Below, in pieces: positions 19,475 to 28,614 of a stretch of DNA of 64,000 nt. The stretch is taken from assembly GCF_000372725.1 (NCBI RefSeq), contig NW_005201349.1, forward strand, positions 291,604 to 355,603, read 5' to 3'. The notes beneath the pieces are model-generated. The model had not been told where the DNA came from, ran no database searches, and was given only the letters and a program-made list of their open reading frames with translations. A program made the translations under genes and the position numbers. This DNA comes from Emiliania huxleyi CCMP1516 (lineage: Eukaryota > Haptophyta > Isochrysidales > Noelaerhabdaceae). Positions within the stretch are counted from its first letter, which is position 1; each line of letters starts with the position of its first letter.

Positions 19475-20654
19475 GCGAGAGACGTGCGCCGGGGGGCATC
19501 CGTGACCGCGGCACAGCGCATGCGCTACCTCAACAGGCGCCAGTGCCGAGGGCTGTGTGGTGGTTCGGAGGGAGATCTCTGGGGAGGGGCGGTCTGCCAT
19601 GCGGAGGGTGTGCACACTGAAAGTACGGGATACATGTATCGGAGCGAGTCCGTGGGGTCGCAGAGCGTGTTTTTGTGTGAGTGTCGGTCTAGCAATAATT
19701 TGCGGCGACGATGTTTTGGTGTCGACGATATTTGATATTGGTGAACGAGACGCTGTGTCCGCCCGCGGGCGCGCTAGAGTATCATCTTCTCGGATCTCGC
19801 TCCGGCGGTCCTCCGGCTTGTGGGTTGTGCAGGGTTGTGCGTGCTGCACGGTCCGCTTCCCCTCTCGATGGACTTTTGTGGGCCAAGTTTACAAGACGCT
19901 CATTCTCACACGGACAGAGACCTAGTGCGTACGTCAGTATGCATGTGATCACCCCCGCCGTTGCGACCTGTGCCCGGTCAAGCGTAGAGAAAGGCAGTGT
20001 GGCAGTCCCGCTCCCAATATGTCCGTGCATCACTTTTGTGACGGTGTCACAACTTTGATCTGAATCATATCTCGATAACTACACCGGGCGCTCAACGTGC
20101 TTTCTTAGCTTGTGCGCGAGCATCTCAGAACATGGCAAGCTCCCGAAGCCGTCCTGGGATGACTACCATCGCGATAGAGTACAGGCCTCGTCAGGTTCTC
20201 GCTCATCCACGATCCACCCACCCTCCTCGTAGGGGGGGGGGGGCATAGCGCCCCAAAATCCGCCAGTGTGTGATTTCGCGCAATCACTTGACTCTGAAAA
20301 GCTCGCCTATCCCTGCGGTGAGCGCTGTGATCGCCGCAGACTGGCTCCGACTTGACGGCGGCATGGAGACGTGATGCCTCCATGTGCTGCCGTCAAGTCG
20401 AAATCGACATGCGAGTCGATCTTTGGCCCGCCAGAGGGATATGCGGCGTTTCGGGCGACAAACAGCGCTGCGACCGCGAAGTGGCGGTGGACATGCTCCC
20501 ATGTTGCCGACGCGGCGCCGGAGTGGCCGGCGCTGCTCGCCGCGACCACTCGACGGCTACTCTGATACTCCGGGCCGACCCGTCCTACCCGACGGTGGCA
20601 CTCTTCCGCGTCTCGCTCACGCTGAGAAAAATTCTGAAACGCCGTGCAGCAGAG
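19475..20654. other. Intergenic, 3' ends converge
   Basis: Lies between the convergent CK1-like kinase and glycosyltransferase genes. It is less GC-rich than its neighbours and includes a run of 12 G near 20228-20239 and a hairpin at 20346-20402. No convincing gene. Confidence 0.45.
20346..20402. repeat. Imperfect inverted repeat (hairpin)
   Basis: Arms of about 22 nt: CCGACTTGACGGCGGCATGGAG on the left, and CTCCATGTGCTGCCGTCAAGTC on the right, with a loop of about 9 nt. Arms pair with few mismatches and one small offset. Confidence 0.7.
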
Positions 20655-21827
20655 TCACCGACGAGTCGGTCCGCGTGCCTCCTCGTGTCCCGTACCGCTC
20701 TCACACATCCATAAACTCACTTTGGCCTCACTGAAGCGATGCCTCAATCCTGAATCCTCAGATTTTAGATTCATAGGACGCTCGATCGAGACTTTGCAGC
20801 GCTCCGCGTGCGACATCTGCCAAAACCAGCGGAAATTGAAACCCGTTGGCAGCTCGTACACCGCGCTGCCATCAGCCATGGCTTTGGCATTGAACAAGGC
20901 CGTCCACAGCTCCTGGTCCGTAGCGCCACCGCCTCCCTCGCGCCAGGCATGATACACCGGCCAATCAAAGCCTTTGGTCCAGCGCCACTGCTTGGGCGGT
21001 GCCGGCTGCGCAAGGAGCTGGAGGACTTGTGCGGAATCGTTGAGGCTCGGTCGAATCACCATGACGCCCGAGTTGAGCCCAAAGTCCTGCGACGCAAAGA
21101 CGAATGCGGGCGTGGGCGCGAGCGCGAGGCTGTCGATATTCCGCACGGCCCTGCAGTCATTGTCGAGCCAAACCACGACCTCAAACTGCGTGAGCGTCAG
21201 CAGTGCCAATTTGGCAAAAGTCCCGCGCCGTTTGACCATGGCCCAAGGCGGAGGCCGAAAGGCGTCAAGTGCAATCGGCAGCACGCGTGTCCCGAGCCGG
21301 CGAAGGCGCAGCAGGCTTGGCTTCTGGAGGGTGCCGTCAAAGATCATGGTATGCACGGGCAGTGTCGTCTTGACCGCACGCAGAGACCGCAGCAACCCCA
21401 ATAGTAACCGCTCCTGCTTGTCTTCGTGTCCCCGTCGTGTAATTTGAAAGGATTCGTTCTTGAAGAGGCCTGTCACAATGGCCGCTGATGTAGCTGGTGC
21501 CGAGACTGTGCCTGGCAGGGTCCCTTTGTCGTCGCCGCTTGGTTCTGCACACCAAACCGACGGGGTGCAGGCCGTTGCCCTCCAGCAGCCGTGGCGCGAG
21601 CACGGACAAGCGCTGGCGAAGAGCTCCTCACACGGGCCACGCTCGATCCCACGCTCCCGCTCCAGAGCCATGCACGCAGGCGGCACCATATTGGTGACGG
21701 AGGTGGACAGCCTGAGCGAGTTCCACTGTGCACAACGCTTGCACGTGAAAGTCCGCCCGTCATCCGAATTGTGGCAGTAGCTTTGGGCACCGCAGTCAGC
21801 ATGGCGATGGCAGCGCTGCTCCAACAT
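20655..21827 (-). CDS. GT8-like glycosyltransferase
   Basis: From ATG 21827 the protein has 390 residues; the frame stays open for 99 more codons upstream without an ATG, including a hydrophobic stretch (IAFFFSTLADLRLVRSLLIL) that might be a signal anchor on an unrecognised exon. The N-terminal part has spaced cysteines (CHRHADCGAQSYC, CKRCAQW). The catalytic region reads TFAKLALLTLTQFEVVVWLD followed by ND, so the metal-binding DxD motif is DND (about residue 222). FGLNSGVMVIRPS follows (about 252), and TDQELW, all typical of GT8 enzymes such as glycogenin- or GUX-like transferases that use nucleotide sugars. A Golgi location is inferred from the family. Donor and acceptor sugars cannot be told. 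Confidence 0.8.
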   Translation of the reverse strand: MLEQRCHRHADCGAQSYCHNSDDGRTFTCKRCAQWNSLRLSTSVTNMVPPACMALERERGIERGPCEELFASACPCSRHGCWRATACTPSVWCAEPSGDDKGTLPGTVSAPATSAAIVTGLFKNESFQITRRGHEDKQERLLLGLLRSLRAVKTTLPVHTMIFDGTLQKPSLLRLRRLGTRVLPIALDAFRPPPWAMVKRRGTFAKLALLTLTQFEVVVWLDNDCRAVRNIDSLALAPTPAFVFASQDFGLNSGVMVIRPSLNDSAQVLQLLAQPAPPKQWRWTKGFDWPVYHAWREGGGGATDQELWTALFNAKAMADGSAVYELPTGFNFRWFWQMSHAERCKVSIERPMNLKSEDSGLRHRFSEAKVSLWMCESGTGHEEARGPTRR

Positions 21828-22502
21828 CTCTGTTCGTTTACATTGAGGTGATGTGGAGTCTGGCCGCGCGCGCGGCGGGCGGCGGGACGGACGTAAGATC
21901 AGTAAACTTCGTACTAAGCGAAGATCCGCAAGAGTGGAAAAGAAAAATGCAATCCGCAACCCATACAAGGGCCCGGGGCATATGCTTAATATCCTTTTAG
22001 GACTGCTCCAGGACGAACCACTGAACACCCTACCTGCACAGGGTCCCAGGCGCCAGGGCTCGCACCTCAACCTCTCATAGACCAGCGCACAGCGCCATAG
22101 GAGGTGTTTCCTTCTCAATAACAAGGTGTGACCATGCGGCGAGAGATTTTTTCATTACCGTTTTTCTGCGGAACCCACTTCAAAACACTCGGTTGAAAAC
22201 ACCTCTCAACACCCTCTCTCCACTCTCGCGAGGTCAGCTCTGAGTGTGTGAGACATCTCGTCTCAGAGTGTCACCGTTTTACAAAACAATTTATTCGCCG
22301 TGACGCCACGCTGCCGCTTCTGAACAGGCGCCCTATCCAGAGAGATTTTAGAAAACCATCCTATGTTCTTCTCTCGCTCCTCTGCCCGTGCCTTGGTCTT
22401 GTCGTTGTTTCGCACCCATGTCTGTATGGCAATCCAACAATCGATTTCTTATTTCGCCCCAGCGAGCCCACCAGCCAGCGAGAGAGCAGCCCTTGGAAAA
22501 CC
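21828..22502. other. Divergent spacer
   Basis: Between the glycosyltransferase (minus) and BET gene (plus). Contains ACACTCGGTTGAAAACACCTC-like and CTCTCAACACCCTCTCTC tracts near 22180-22220. No separate gene. Upstream in-frame sequence before the BET ATG reads like untranslated leader. Confidence 0.45.
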
Positions 22503-24590
22503 ATGCCAGGCGAGGGCTCCAGCGCCGCCGACGCCAACCGCGGCTGCGTCACCATGACGCAGCGTGACGCGGAGGTGCCGCGCCGCCCCCGGCCCCCAAG
22601 CCTGCGTGCAGATCAAACGCCGCTTGCCGCGCTGCAGCCGCCGTGTGCCCTGCGCGCTGCAGCGTTGTTGTGCCCTGCGCGCTGTTGCAGTGCAGAGCCG
22701 TCGTGCTGCAGGCGCAGACCCGCCCAGCCAGCATTCAAGCCGCCGCCGCGACTGCCCGCACAGGAGCTCAACCAGGAGCTTTCCAAGGCGGCGCTGCGCG
22801 GCGGAGACACCTACATATTCGTACCTATCAACACGCCCGGTGCTATGAAGCCCGCCTTCCGGTCAAAGACCCCGTCGGTGCGAGGCCGCGCCCCGCGCCC
22901 TGCGCCCGGCCCCGCGCCCCGCGCCCCCGGCTCTCCGCTCGCGCCCGACCGCTCCCCTCCTCCGGCGCGCAGCTCGTCACCAACAGCCAGGGCGGGGTGC
23001 CGTCGGGTGCGCGCTCGTCGGGTGGCGTGCGCAGGAGGGACAGCGGCGAGCCGCGCGAGCGAAAGCGCTCCGGCGTGCCGGGGGGCTCAGCGATGGCCGC
23101 GCAGGCGCACCGGACCCCGTCTGCGCGCCTCCCCTCGCGCGCGTCCCCTCGGCCACAGCACCTTGCCGCGCCGCCCACAGGCCGGAGGCGGAGGTCAGCC
23201 GGTGGGCGCCGTGCACCGCTCGAAGCGGCCAAAGCTGGCGGCGCGGCCCGGCGGCATGAGCCCCAAGCTCAAGCCGGTGCTCAAGCTGCTCAACGAGCTG
23301 CTGCGCCACCAGTACGTCGGCCCGTTTGCAGCGCCCGTCGACCCGCGCATCTACCCCTCGTACTACGAGGGGCCGCGCGCGGTCGCGGACCCGATCGACC
23401 TCGGGAGCATCAAGAAGAACCTCGAGGCGGGCGCCTACGCCAACGCCGACGCCGTCAAGACGGACGTGGACCGCGTGTGGGCCAACTGCCGCCAGTACAA
23501 CGGCGAGGAGTCGGAGATTGCGCGGATGGCCGAGACGCTCGAGGGGCTCTTCGACGAGAAGATGGCAACCATCCCGCAGGAGCTGGAGGCGGAGGAGGAG
23601 GCGTCGCGGCGCAGGGACGACCAGCGCAAGGACAAGCGCGAGCGCGACCTGCTCAAGCAGATGCAGGACATGCAGCGCCAGATGATGGAGATGCAAAAGC
23701 AGCAGCTCGCGATGCAGCAGCAGGGCATGGCGGCGGTGCCGCCGGGCGGGGGCGGGGGCGGAGGCGGAGGCGGAGGCGGCGGGCGCGGGAGCAAGCGGCC
23801 GAGGCCGCCGAATCGCGCGATGGTGGAGGCCAAGGAGGCGCCGATCGACCTGTCGCGCGACATGACGTACGAGGAGAAGACGCAGCTCTCGGCGGGCATC
23901 AACAAACTCAAGAGCGACAACCTGGGGCGGGTGGTGTCCATCATCCGGGAGAACATGCCCTCGCTCGGCAACGGGACGGACGAGATCGAGGTGGACATCA
24001 ACGCTCTCGACCGCAAGACGCTGTGGGAGCTGCACCGCTTCGTCAACGCCTGCCTCAAGAAGAAGCCCACCAAGAAGGCGGCGCAGCACACCACCGCCTC
24101 GCGCATGCTCGGCGCGCAGCAGGCAAAGGCGCAGACCGAGCAGCGGATCGCGCAGCTGCAGCAGTCGCTCCAAGCCAGCCACGGCGCCGCCTCCTCCGGC
24201 GGCGGCGGCGGCATCTCGCTCGCGCGCCAAGACACGGACGACTTTGGCGGCAACGACTCGCCGTCAGACTCGGACTCGGACGGCGGCGGCTCGCCGGGCG
24301 GCGGCGGAGGGTACTACGAGCAGTTTGCGCAGTCCAAGGCGCAGAGCGACCGCGAGCAGCAGGAGTCGGAGCGGCGGCGGCAGGACGCCGAGCGCGAGGC
24401 GGCGGCCAAGCGGCGGCAAAAGGAGGAGCACGAAAAGGCGCGCATCGAGCGTGAGCGCGCCGCGGCGCGCGCCGCGAACGAGGACGGCGACGGCATCGAC
24501 ATGCTCGGGCAGAGCAACATGATGGCCTCCTTTGCCGACGGGAGCGGCACCTTTGACTTTTCGGGCTTGGATGAGTACGGCGACGACTGA
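22503..24590 (+). CDS. BET-type bromodomain protein (bromodomain plus NET domain)
   Basis: Reads acetyl-lysine on histones and recruits transcription factors in the nucleus. From ATG 22503 there are 695 residues. The first 250 are Pro/Arg/Ala-rich and disordered. The bromodomain (about 252-355) has KLLNELLRHQYVGPFAAPVD, then PIDLGSIKKNLEAGAYANAD and VWANCRQYNGEESEIARMAE; the acetyl-lysine-binding Asn (QYN) is present. After a Lys/Glu/Met-rich coiled segment and a poly-Gly linker comes the NET domain (about 453-525): MTYEEKTQLSAGINKLKSDN, ENMPSLG, EVDINALDRKTLWELHRFVN. The tail has acidic/Ser patches and a charged helix. One bromodomain plus NET is the plant/algal GTE layout, unlike animal BETs with two. 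Short tandem repeats (TGCCCTGCGCGCTG) near 22650 make the N-terminal reading less sure. Confidence 0.93.
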   Translation: MPGEGSSAADANRGCVTMTQRDAEVPRRPRPPSLRADQTPLAALQPPCALRAAALLCPARCCSAEPSCCRRRPAQPAFKPPPRLPAQELNQELSKAALRGGDTYIFVPINTPGAMKPAFRSKTPSVRGRAPRPAPGPAPRAPGSPLAPDRSPPPARSSSPTARAGCRRVRARRVACAGGTAASRASESAPACRGAQRWPRRRTGPRLRASPRARPLGHSTLPRRPQAGGGGQPVGAVHRSKRPKLAARPGGMSPKLKPVLKLLNELLRHQYVGPFAAPVDPRIYPSYYEGPRAVADPIDLGSIKKNLEAGAYANADAVKTDVDRVWANCRQYNGEESEIARMAETLEGLFDEKMATIPQELEAEEEASRRRDDQRKDKRERDLLKQMQDMQRQMMEMQKQQLAMQQQGMAAVPPGGGGGGGGGGGGGRGSKRPRPPNRAMVEAKEAPIDLSRDMTYEEKTQLSAGINKLKSDNLGRVVSIIRENMPSLGNGTDEIEVDINALDRKTLWELHRFVNACLKKKPTKKAAQHTTASRMLGAQQAKAQTEQRIAQLQQSLQASHGAASSGGGGGISLARQDTDDFGGNDSPSDSDSDGGGSPGGGGGYYEQFAQSKAQSDREQQESERRRQDAEREAAAKRRQKEEHEKARIERERAAARAANEDGDGIDMLGQSNMMASFADGSGTFDFSGLDEYGDD

Positions 24591-25332
24591 CGGAGGCTCG
24601 GCCCCCGGAGATCGACCCCCAGCGGCGGCCGGCGGCTGCAGTGTCGCGTGCTGCTGACGCACGATGGCGCGCGATGGCGGCGGCGACCGCGCCCCCTCCG
24701 GCGGCCGGCGGCGAGCGGGCCGTGCGCGCGTGGCGCAGCCGGCCAAGTGTGTTTTGCGCAGAGAGCGACCGCGGTTTTGCCACCACACCCCCTCCTCTTC
24801 CACACGACCCTCCACCCCCTCCAGATATGCACCTGCAGTGGGTGTGGGTGCGTCTCGTCGGAGTATCTGTGCCAGTTCCGTTGTGATGAGTCCCCATGTA
24901 TGTAGCTTAGACAATAGGTGAGACCCAAGAGTGGAAAAATAACACGGCGCCCGGGGGCCACACGGCACACGCGACCACACGCCCGCGCGCAGGTCCGCAG
25001 GCCGCAGCGCCAGCGGCCAGCGCGCACCCGCGCCGGCGCCGCGGCGGCGGCGCCGCCGGGCCACCCCCACCGGCCACCGCGGCACGCCGCCAGTGCGCCA
25101 CCGCGCACCGGGCCCTCGCGCCTCGGCCCCTCTCTCGGCCTCGCACCGCAGCCTGCACACTCCACTCTCTCCATAGTGAGTCGGACAAACCACGAGGGGC
25201 GCGGCAAGGGAGCGTCTCCCGCGTGCCGCGGCGACACCCAGCATGCACGGCAGCACAACTGACTCGCGGCGCAACGAACGTACATGGACAATCGGCGCAC
25301 AGAACGTGCTCCTCGCCCGCCGTTACGGGCTG
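24591..25332. other. Spacer, no gene recognised
   Basis: Convergent region between the BET gene and a minus-strand gene. Very GC-rich, so several frames stay open by chance; none has recognisable domains. Confidence 0.4.
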
Positions 25333-25938
25333 AGCTAACCGAGGAGTGCGTCTTCGGGCACCGTCGGGGGCCGCCGCACGACGCGCTTGCGCGTGCGCGG
25401 CCCGTGGTCGCTCCCCGCGTCGGACGGCGAGTCGGGCGCGGGCCTGCAGGAAGGCTCCGAAACGGCTCGCGAGAAAGCCCAAGAGGGCTCCGGGAGGGCA
25501 GCAGGACGGCTCCAATCGCCTCCGGCGCGGCGACGGGCTCAGCGACGACGCGGACGAGGCGGAGTACGGGCCGACGGAGCCGCTCTCGCTGCCGCCGCCG
25601 TCCGAGCTCGAGCTCACCCCGGAGGCGGAGCCGCACCCTACCCACAGCTCTCTGATCACCGTTCGCTGCCTCTCTGTTTGGCGCCCGACTGGGAGGAGGA
25701 GGAGGTGCCGCGGCCGCGGCCCCGCTTCCACTGGCGGCCTTGCCGCGCCTTTCGCCGCTGCTGCTCCTCGTGCTTGAGCACAACCTATGGCGACCAGAAA
25801 CGCGCGTCGGACACGAAACGCGGCAGGGCTGCTCGTCCTCGCTGGGCGGGAGGCCTGGCGCTGCATCTCCTGCACCGAGAGCTGGCGCACGCCTCCCTCT
25901 GCGCGGAGCCACCACTTGCCGGCCTCGGTCGCGTGCAT
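25333..25938 (-). CDS. Hypothetical basic/Ser-rich, probably nuclear protein
   Basis: Exon-like blocks on the minus strand: MHATEAGKWWLRAEGGVRQL and SVQEMQR from ATG 25938; HEEQQRRKARQGRQWKRGRG and SSSSQSGAKQRGSER; SSSSDGGSESGSVGPYSASS with SLSPSPRRRRLEP; and a last exon after a CCTTCCTGCAG acceptor, PSDAGSDHGPRTRKRVVRRP with PTVPEDALLG and stop at 25333. The mixture of basic and Ser/Asp clusters suggests a disordered nuclear protein. No domain is recognised. Introns are inferred only from frame changes and splice-like ends. The 5' end may lie in or beyond the assembly gap. A run of about 23 G sits near 26055. Confidence 0.4.
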
Positions 25939-26098
25939 CACCGCAGAAGGGCGGCTGCCGCGCGCGGGAGGAGGCGGGCGAATGAGCGGGCGGGAGGACG
26001 AGCAGCTTTGGCGAGAGGAGAGGAGAGGAGAGGAGAAGTTGGGAGAAGGAGCTGGGGGGGGGGGGGGGGGGGGGAGGAGCGAGCGGGGGCGGGAGGCA

Positions 26099-26198
26099 NN
26101 NNNNNNNNNNNNNNNNNNNNNNNNNNNNNNNNNNNNNNNNNNNNNNNNNNNNNNNNNNNNNNNNNNNNNNNNNNNNNNNNNNNNNNNNNNNNNNNNNN
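26099..26198. other. Assembly gap (100 N)
   Basis: Exactly 100 N, next to a long G homopolymer, which probably broke the assembly. Confidence 0.99.
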
Positions 26199-27231
26199 CG
26201 TCAGCGTCTGCTTGATTCACCGCAGCGCCGGCAGCGAGCATCAGACGGACGCAATCAATCTGGCCAGCCAGGCTCGCAGCGCTCAGTGGCGTGGTGCCGT
26301 CATCCTTGGCTTGGTCGACCGCCGCGCCGGCCTCGAGGATCAGCTGGACGCACTCGAGGTGACCCTTATGGCACGCGATGTACCCCGCCCAGAAGGCCTT
26401 CGAGTGCGCCGTTTGCAAGCAGCATAAGCCGGCCGGCACACCCTGCGTCGGCCACTGCGGGGCGGGAGGCACACCCCAGGTCACCATGACGACGTACGTG
26501 TCGTGCGGCGCCGCAGAGACGGGCTCAAAGTCGAGCTTGACGAGGCCTCCTCGCAGCGGCGGGTCGGTCCGCGCGACGATGCCGTCGTGCGTCAGTCGCA
26601 GCGCGTCCCTGTCTCTCTTGGAGAGGGAGAGGCCGGCCACCGCTCCGTCGTTGTCGACGCCGAGGTAGAGCCGCCCGCCTCCGCCGTTGGCAAAGCCGCA
26701 TACGCACGCCTCGTACTTGGCTCTGCCCCGCGGGCAGGAGGCGAGCAGGTTGCCGCGCTTGAACTCGTGCCGCCGGTCCTCGTCGCCGAGCACATCGCCG
26801 AGCGCCCACGTGCCGGCGGTCGGCCAGCTGCTCGCGGAGCCGGCGCTGGCCAGCCCACGAGCGCGGGCCAGCGAGGAGTGTCGGGCTATCGAGGCGAGCG
26901 TCGGCGGGCTCGGGCGCGAGTGGTGGTCGCGCCCGAGGCTCACCTTGCCCGACATGAGCTCGCGCAGCGTCGGCGGGCGGCGGCGCGGATGCAGGCCGCT
27001 CTGCGTGGGCTTGCCCAGCGCGATGAGCTCGTCGAGCGACATGTCCAACCTCGCACGCGCAGCCTCCTTGAGCGCCTGCACGGTGGAGCGATCCACGTAC
27101 CGCCGACTCGACTTCCACGCCGCCTTGAACTCGTCGAGCGAGAGATCGAGGCACGCCGGATAGGAGAGGGCGGCCGCGACCCCGTCGTTGTTGTCGAGGG
27201 CCGCGCCGTCGTTGTCGGTGTGCATGTCCAT
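26199..27231 (-). CDS. AlbA_2 (Schlafen-type) domain plus ankyrin repeats, C-terminus lost in gap
   Basis: From ATG 27231, 344 residues are readable before the gap. Residues about 25-100 are helical (LDLSLDEFKAAWKSSRRYVD, and a related LDMSLDELIALGK). Residues about 155-252 form an AlbA_2 domain: HEFKRGNLLASCPRGRAKYE, then CVCGFANGGGGRLYLGVDND with GAVAGL, matching the E-x-K ... FAN-GGxLxxGVxDxG pattern of Schlafen-like nucleic-acid-binding domains. Ankyrin units follow (YIACHKGHLECVQLILEAGA, TTPLSAASLAGQIDCVRLML). A DNA or RNA contact through AlbA_2 and a protein contact through the ankyrins is inferred. A 53-bp segment shared with another gene's upstream region lies about 190 bp before the ATG. 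Confidence 0.8.
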
Positions 27232-27420
27232 GGCTCGGGGCGCGAAAGCACAAACTGTGAAGAGAATCTGACAACAAAACTCCCTCGCACAACACTGGGC
27301 ACGGGACTGTGAAGAGAAGCGACGACCGAGTCGGGCGAAAAAAAAAACCGAGTCGGGCGAGGCGGCGTCGGCTGCCAGTGAGCTGAAGATGGCCACCCAG
27401 CCGACTTAGTGCACTCCTGC

Positions 27421-27473
27421 TGCACTGGATAGGGTCGATTCCGCATGGTACGGGACCCCTCGATCGTCTCGCC
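27421..27473 (-). repeat. Shared upstream segment R6, copy 1
   Basis: Matches 43376-43430: TGCACTGG, GGGTCGATTCCGC.TGGT and GACCCCTCGATCGTCTCGCC. Both copies lie upstream of a minus-strand gene (about 190 bp and 125 bp). The GGGTCGATTCC word resembles a tRNA B box, but no tRNA fold is present. Confidence 0.7.
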
Positions 27474-28439
27474 CTCCCTCACTGGTGTGTTCGTGCCTTT
27501 CCCTATTTATGGGGTCAATCCCAATAGACAGTCCGACCACCCTACAGTACTAGCCCGCCTCAACCCACTTTACCTAGGTGCATACTATTATACTTGGCAG
27601 AAGCCGCCGTGTGTGACACAATTGCGGCACGTGAGTGAGACAGAGCCCCGGCGCGCGCGCGCGCAGCGCAACAGGCGTTTTTTTATGTGCAAACAGCAAA
27701 CGGGACGGCCTGCGCAGCCTCTAACTATGGTCCCTCTTGACTGCCCATGCGCGCGAGGCTGTGTAGGCATAGCCTCGAGAGTGCCAGCAGCCAATCCGAG
27801 GCAGTTTGACACGCGCATTGCGTCAGAAGCGTGCACGCGCTGGAAGGACACCTTCCTACTGGCCGTACGATCAGGTCGTCACTGAATGCCGAAGACTAAG
27901 GCCGCGAGCTATGCAGGCGGTCAGTTGAGCAGCATGGCACGGTCAGCAGCGCCGAAAGGATGTCGCAAGGCGTGATAGCATGGCCGCAAGTACGCCGAAT
28001 TCCCATGAAACAAGTAAAAAATCGCGCGAAAAAAAATGCTAGACAGACCTTTGGCTTTATTGGAAAAAGAAATCCGGGGGCCAAAAACCCGGCGACGACG
28101 GCGCTCTGGATGGGGCGTGACCTCCTGCCTCCAACCTCCTTCCTTTTTGAGCAGGTGTGACGCCGCGCGAGCGACGCTCCGAGATCGCCCGAGATAGCGC
28201 GGCGCGGCCCCGAGATCGCCCGAGATAGCGCGAGATCGCCCGAGATTGCGCGGCGCGGCCCGAGGCGAGGTGGGTGGGTTGGGAGCGAGGGGGCGGAAGT
28301 GCTCAGTGCGGTAGATGGTCAGCTCGAGGCGCGTGAGCCGGACTTGTGAGCCGGACCACCCCCTCTTGAAACCTGCGTTGTTGAGCCAGGACTCAACATA
28401 CTCGGGCTGTCGCCGTCCCAAACTGTCACTCCCCTTTCT
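27474..28439. other. Intergenic with a 10-bp minisatellite
   Basis: GAGATCGCCC/GAGATAGCGC units occupy about 28165-28260. Just beyond it the minus strand reads YVESWLNNAGFKRGWSGSQV and RLTRLELTIYRTEHF from 28421, which looks like a gene piece, but nothing extends it. The rest (27474-28160) is empty as far as I can see. Confidence 0.45.
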
Positions 28440-28562
28440 CCCGGCCGGGGTGGGGCGCGCGCGGGGGCGGCGGGTGTGCGGGATGTCTGTGGGCCCGAGA
28501 GCGATATGCCATGTCCGCCTTGCGTTTGTTTCATAACATCGAAGGCTAAGCTCAAAAGAAAT
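28440..28562 (-). repeat. Partial copy of repeat R4
   Basis: Ends CATAACATCGAAGGCTAAGC then TCAAAAG, matching the end of the 41633-42101 copy (ATTAACAACGAAGTCTAGCTCAAAA), with a GC-rich G-tract part before it. It abuts the 5' leader of the next gene. Confidence 0.55.
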
Positions 28563-28614
28563 TGTTATTGGAGACGGAGGCAGGCAAAAGAGAGAAAGAA
28601 AAACTCATCCCAAG

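Noticed and set aside
22248-22502. 85-codon N-terminal extension of the BET protein
   Set aside because: It begins at GTG, lacks an ATG and reads like leader sequence; ATG 22503 is used.
25346-25660. Acidic plus-strand frame (GLSDDADEAEYGPTEPLSLP) opposite the Ser-rich gene
   Set aside because: It is the mirror of Ser/Arg codons on the minus strand, where exon ends and a stop fit better; it lacks a start and neighbouring exons.
24907-26098. One continuous 829-codon frame across the assembly gap
   Set aside because: The gap length is arbitrary, so frames on the two sides cannot be joined; the AlbA_2-ankyrin gene is kept only to the gap edge.
27421-27473. tRNA gene (GGGTCGATTCC resembles a B box)
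   Set aside because: No A box at the right distance and no cloverleaf; the same block is a shared upstream segment.
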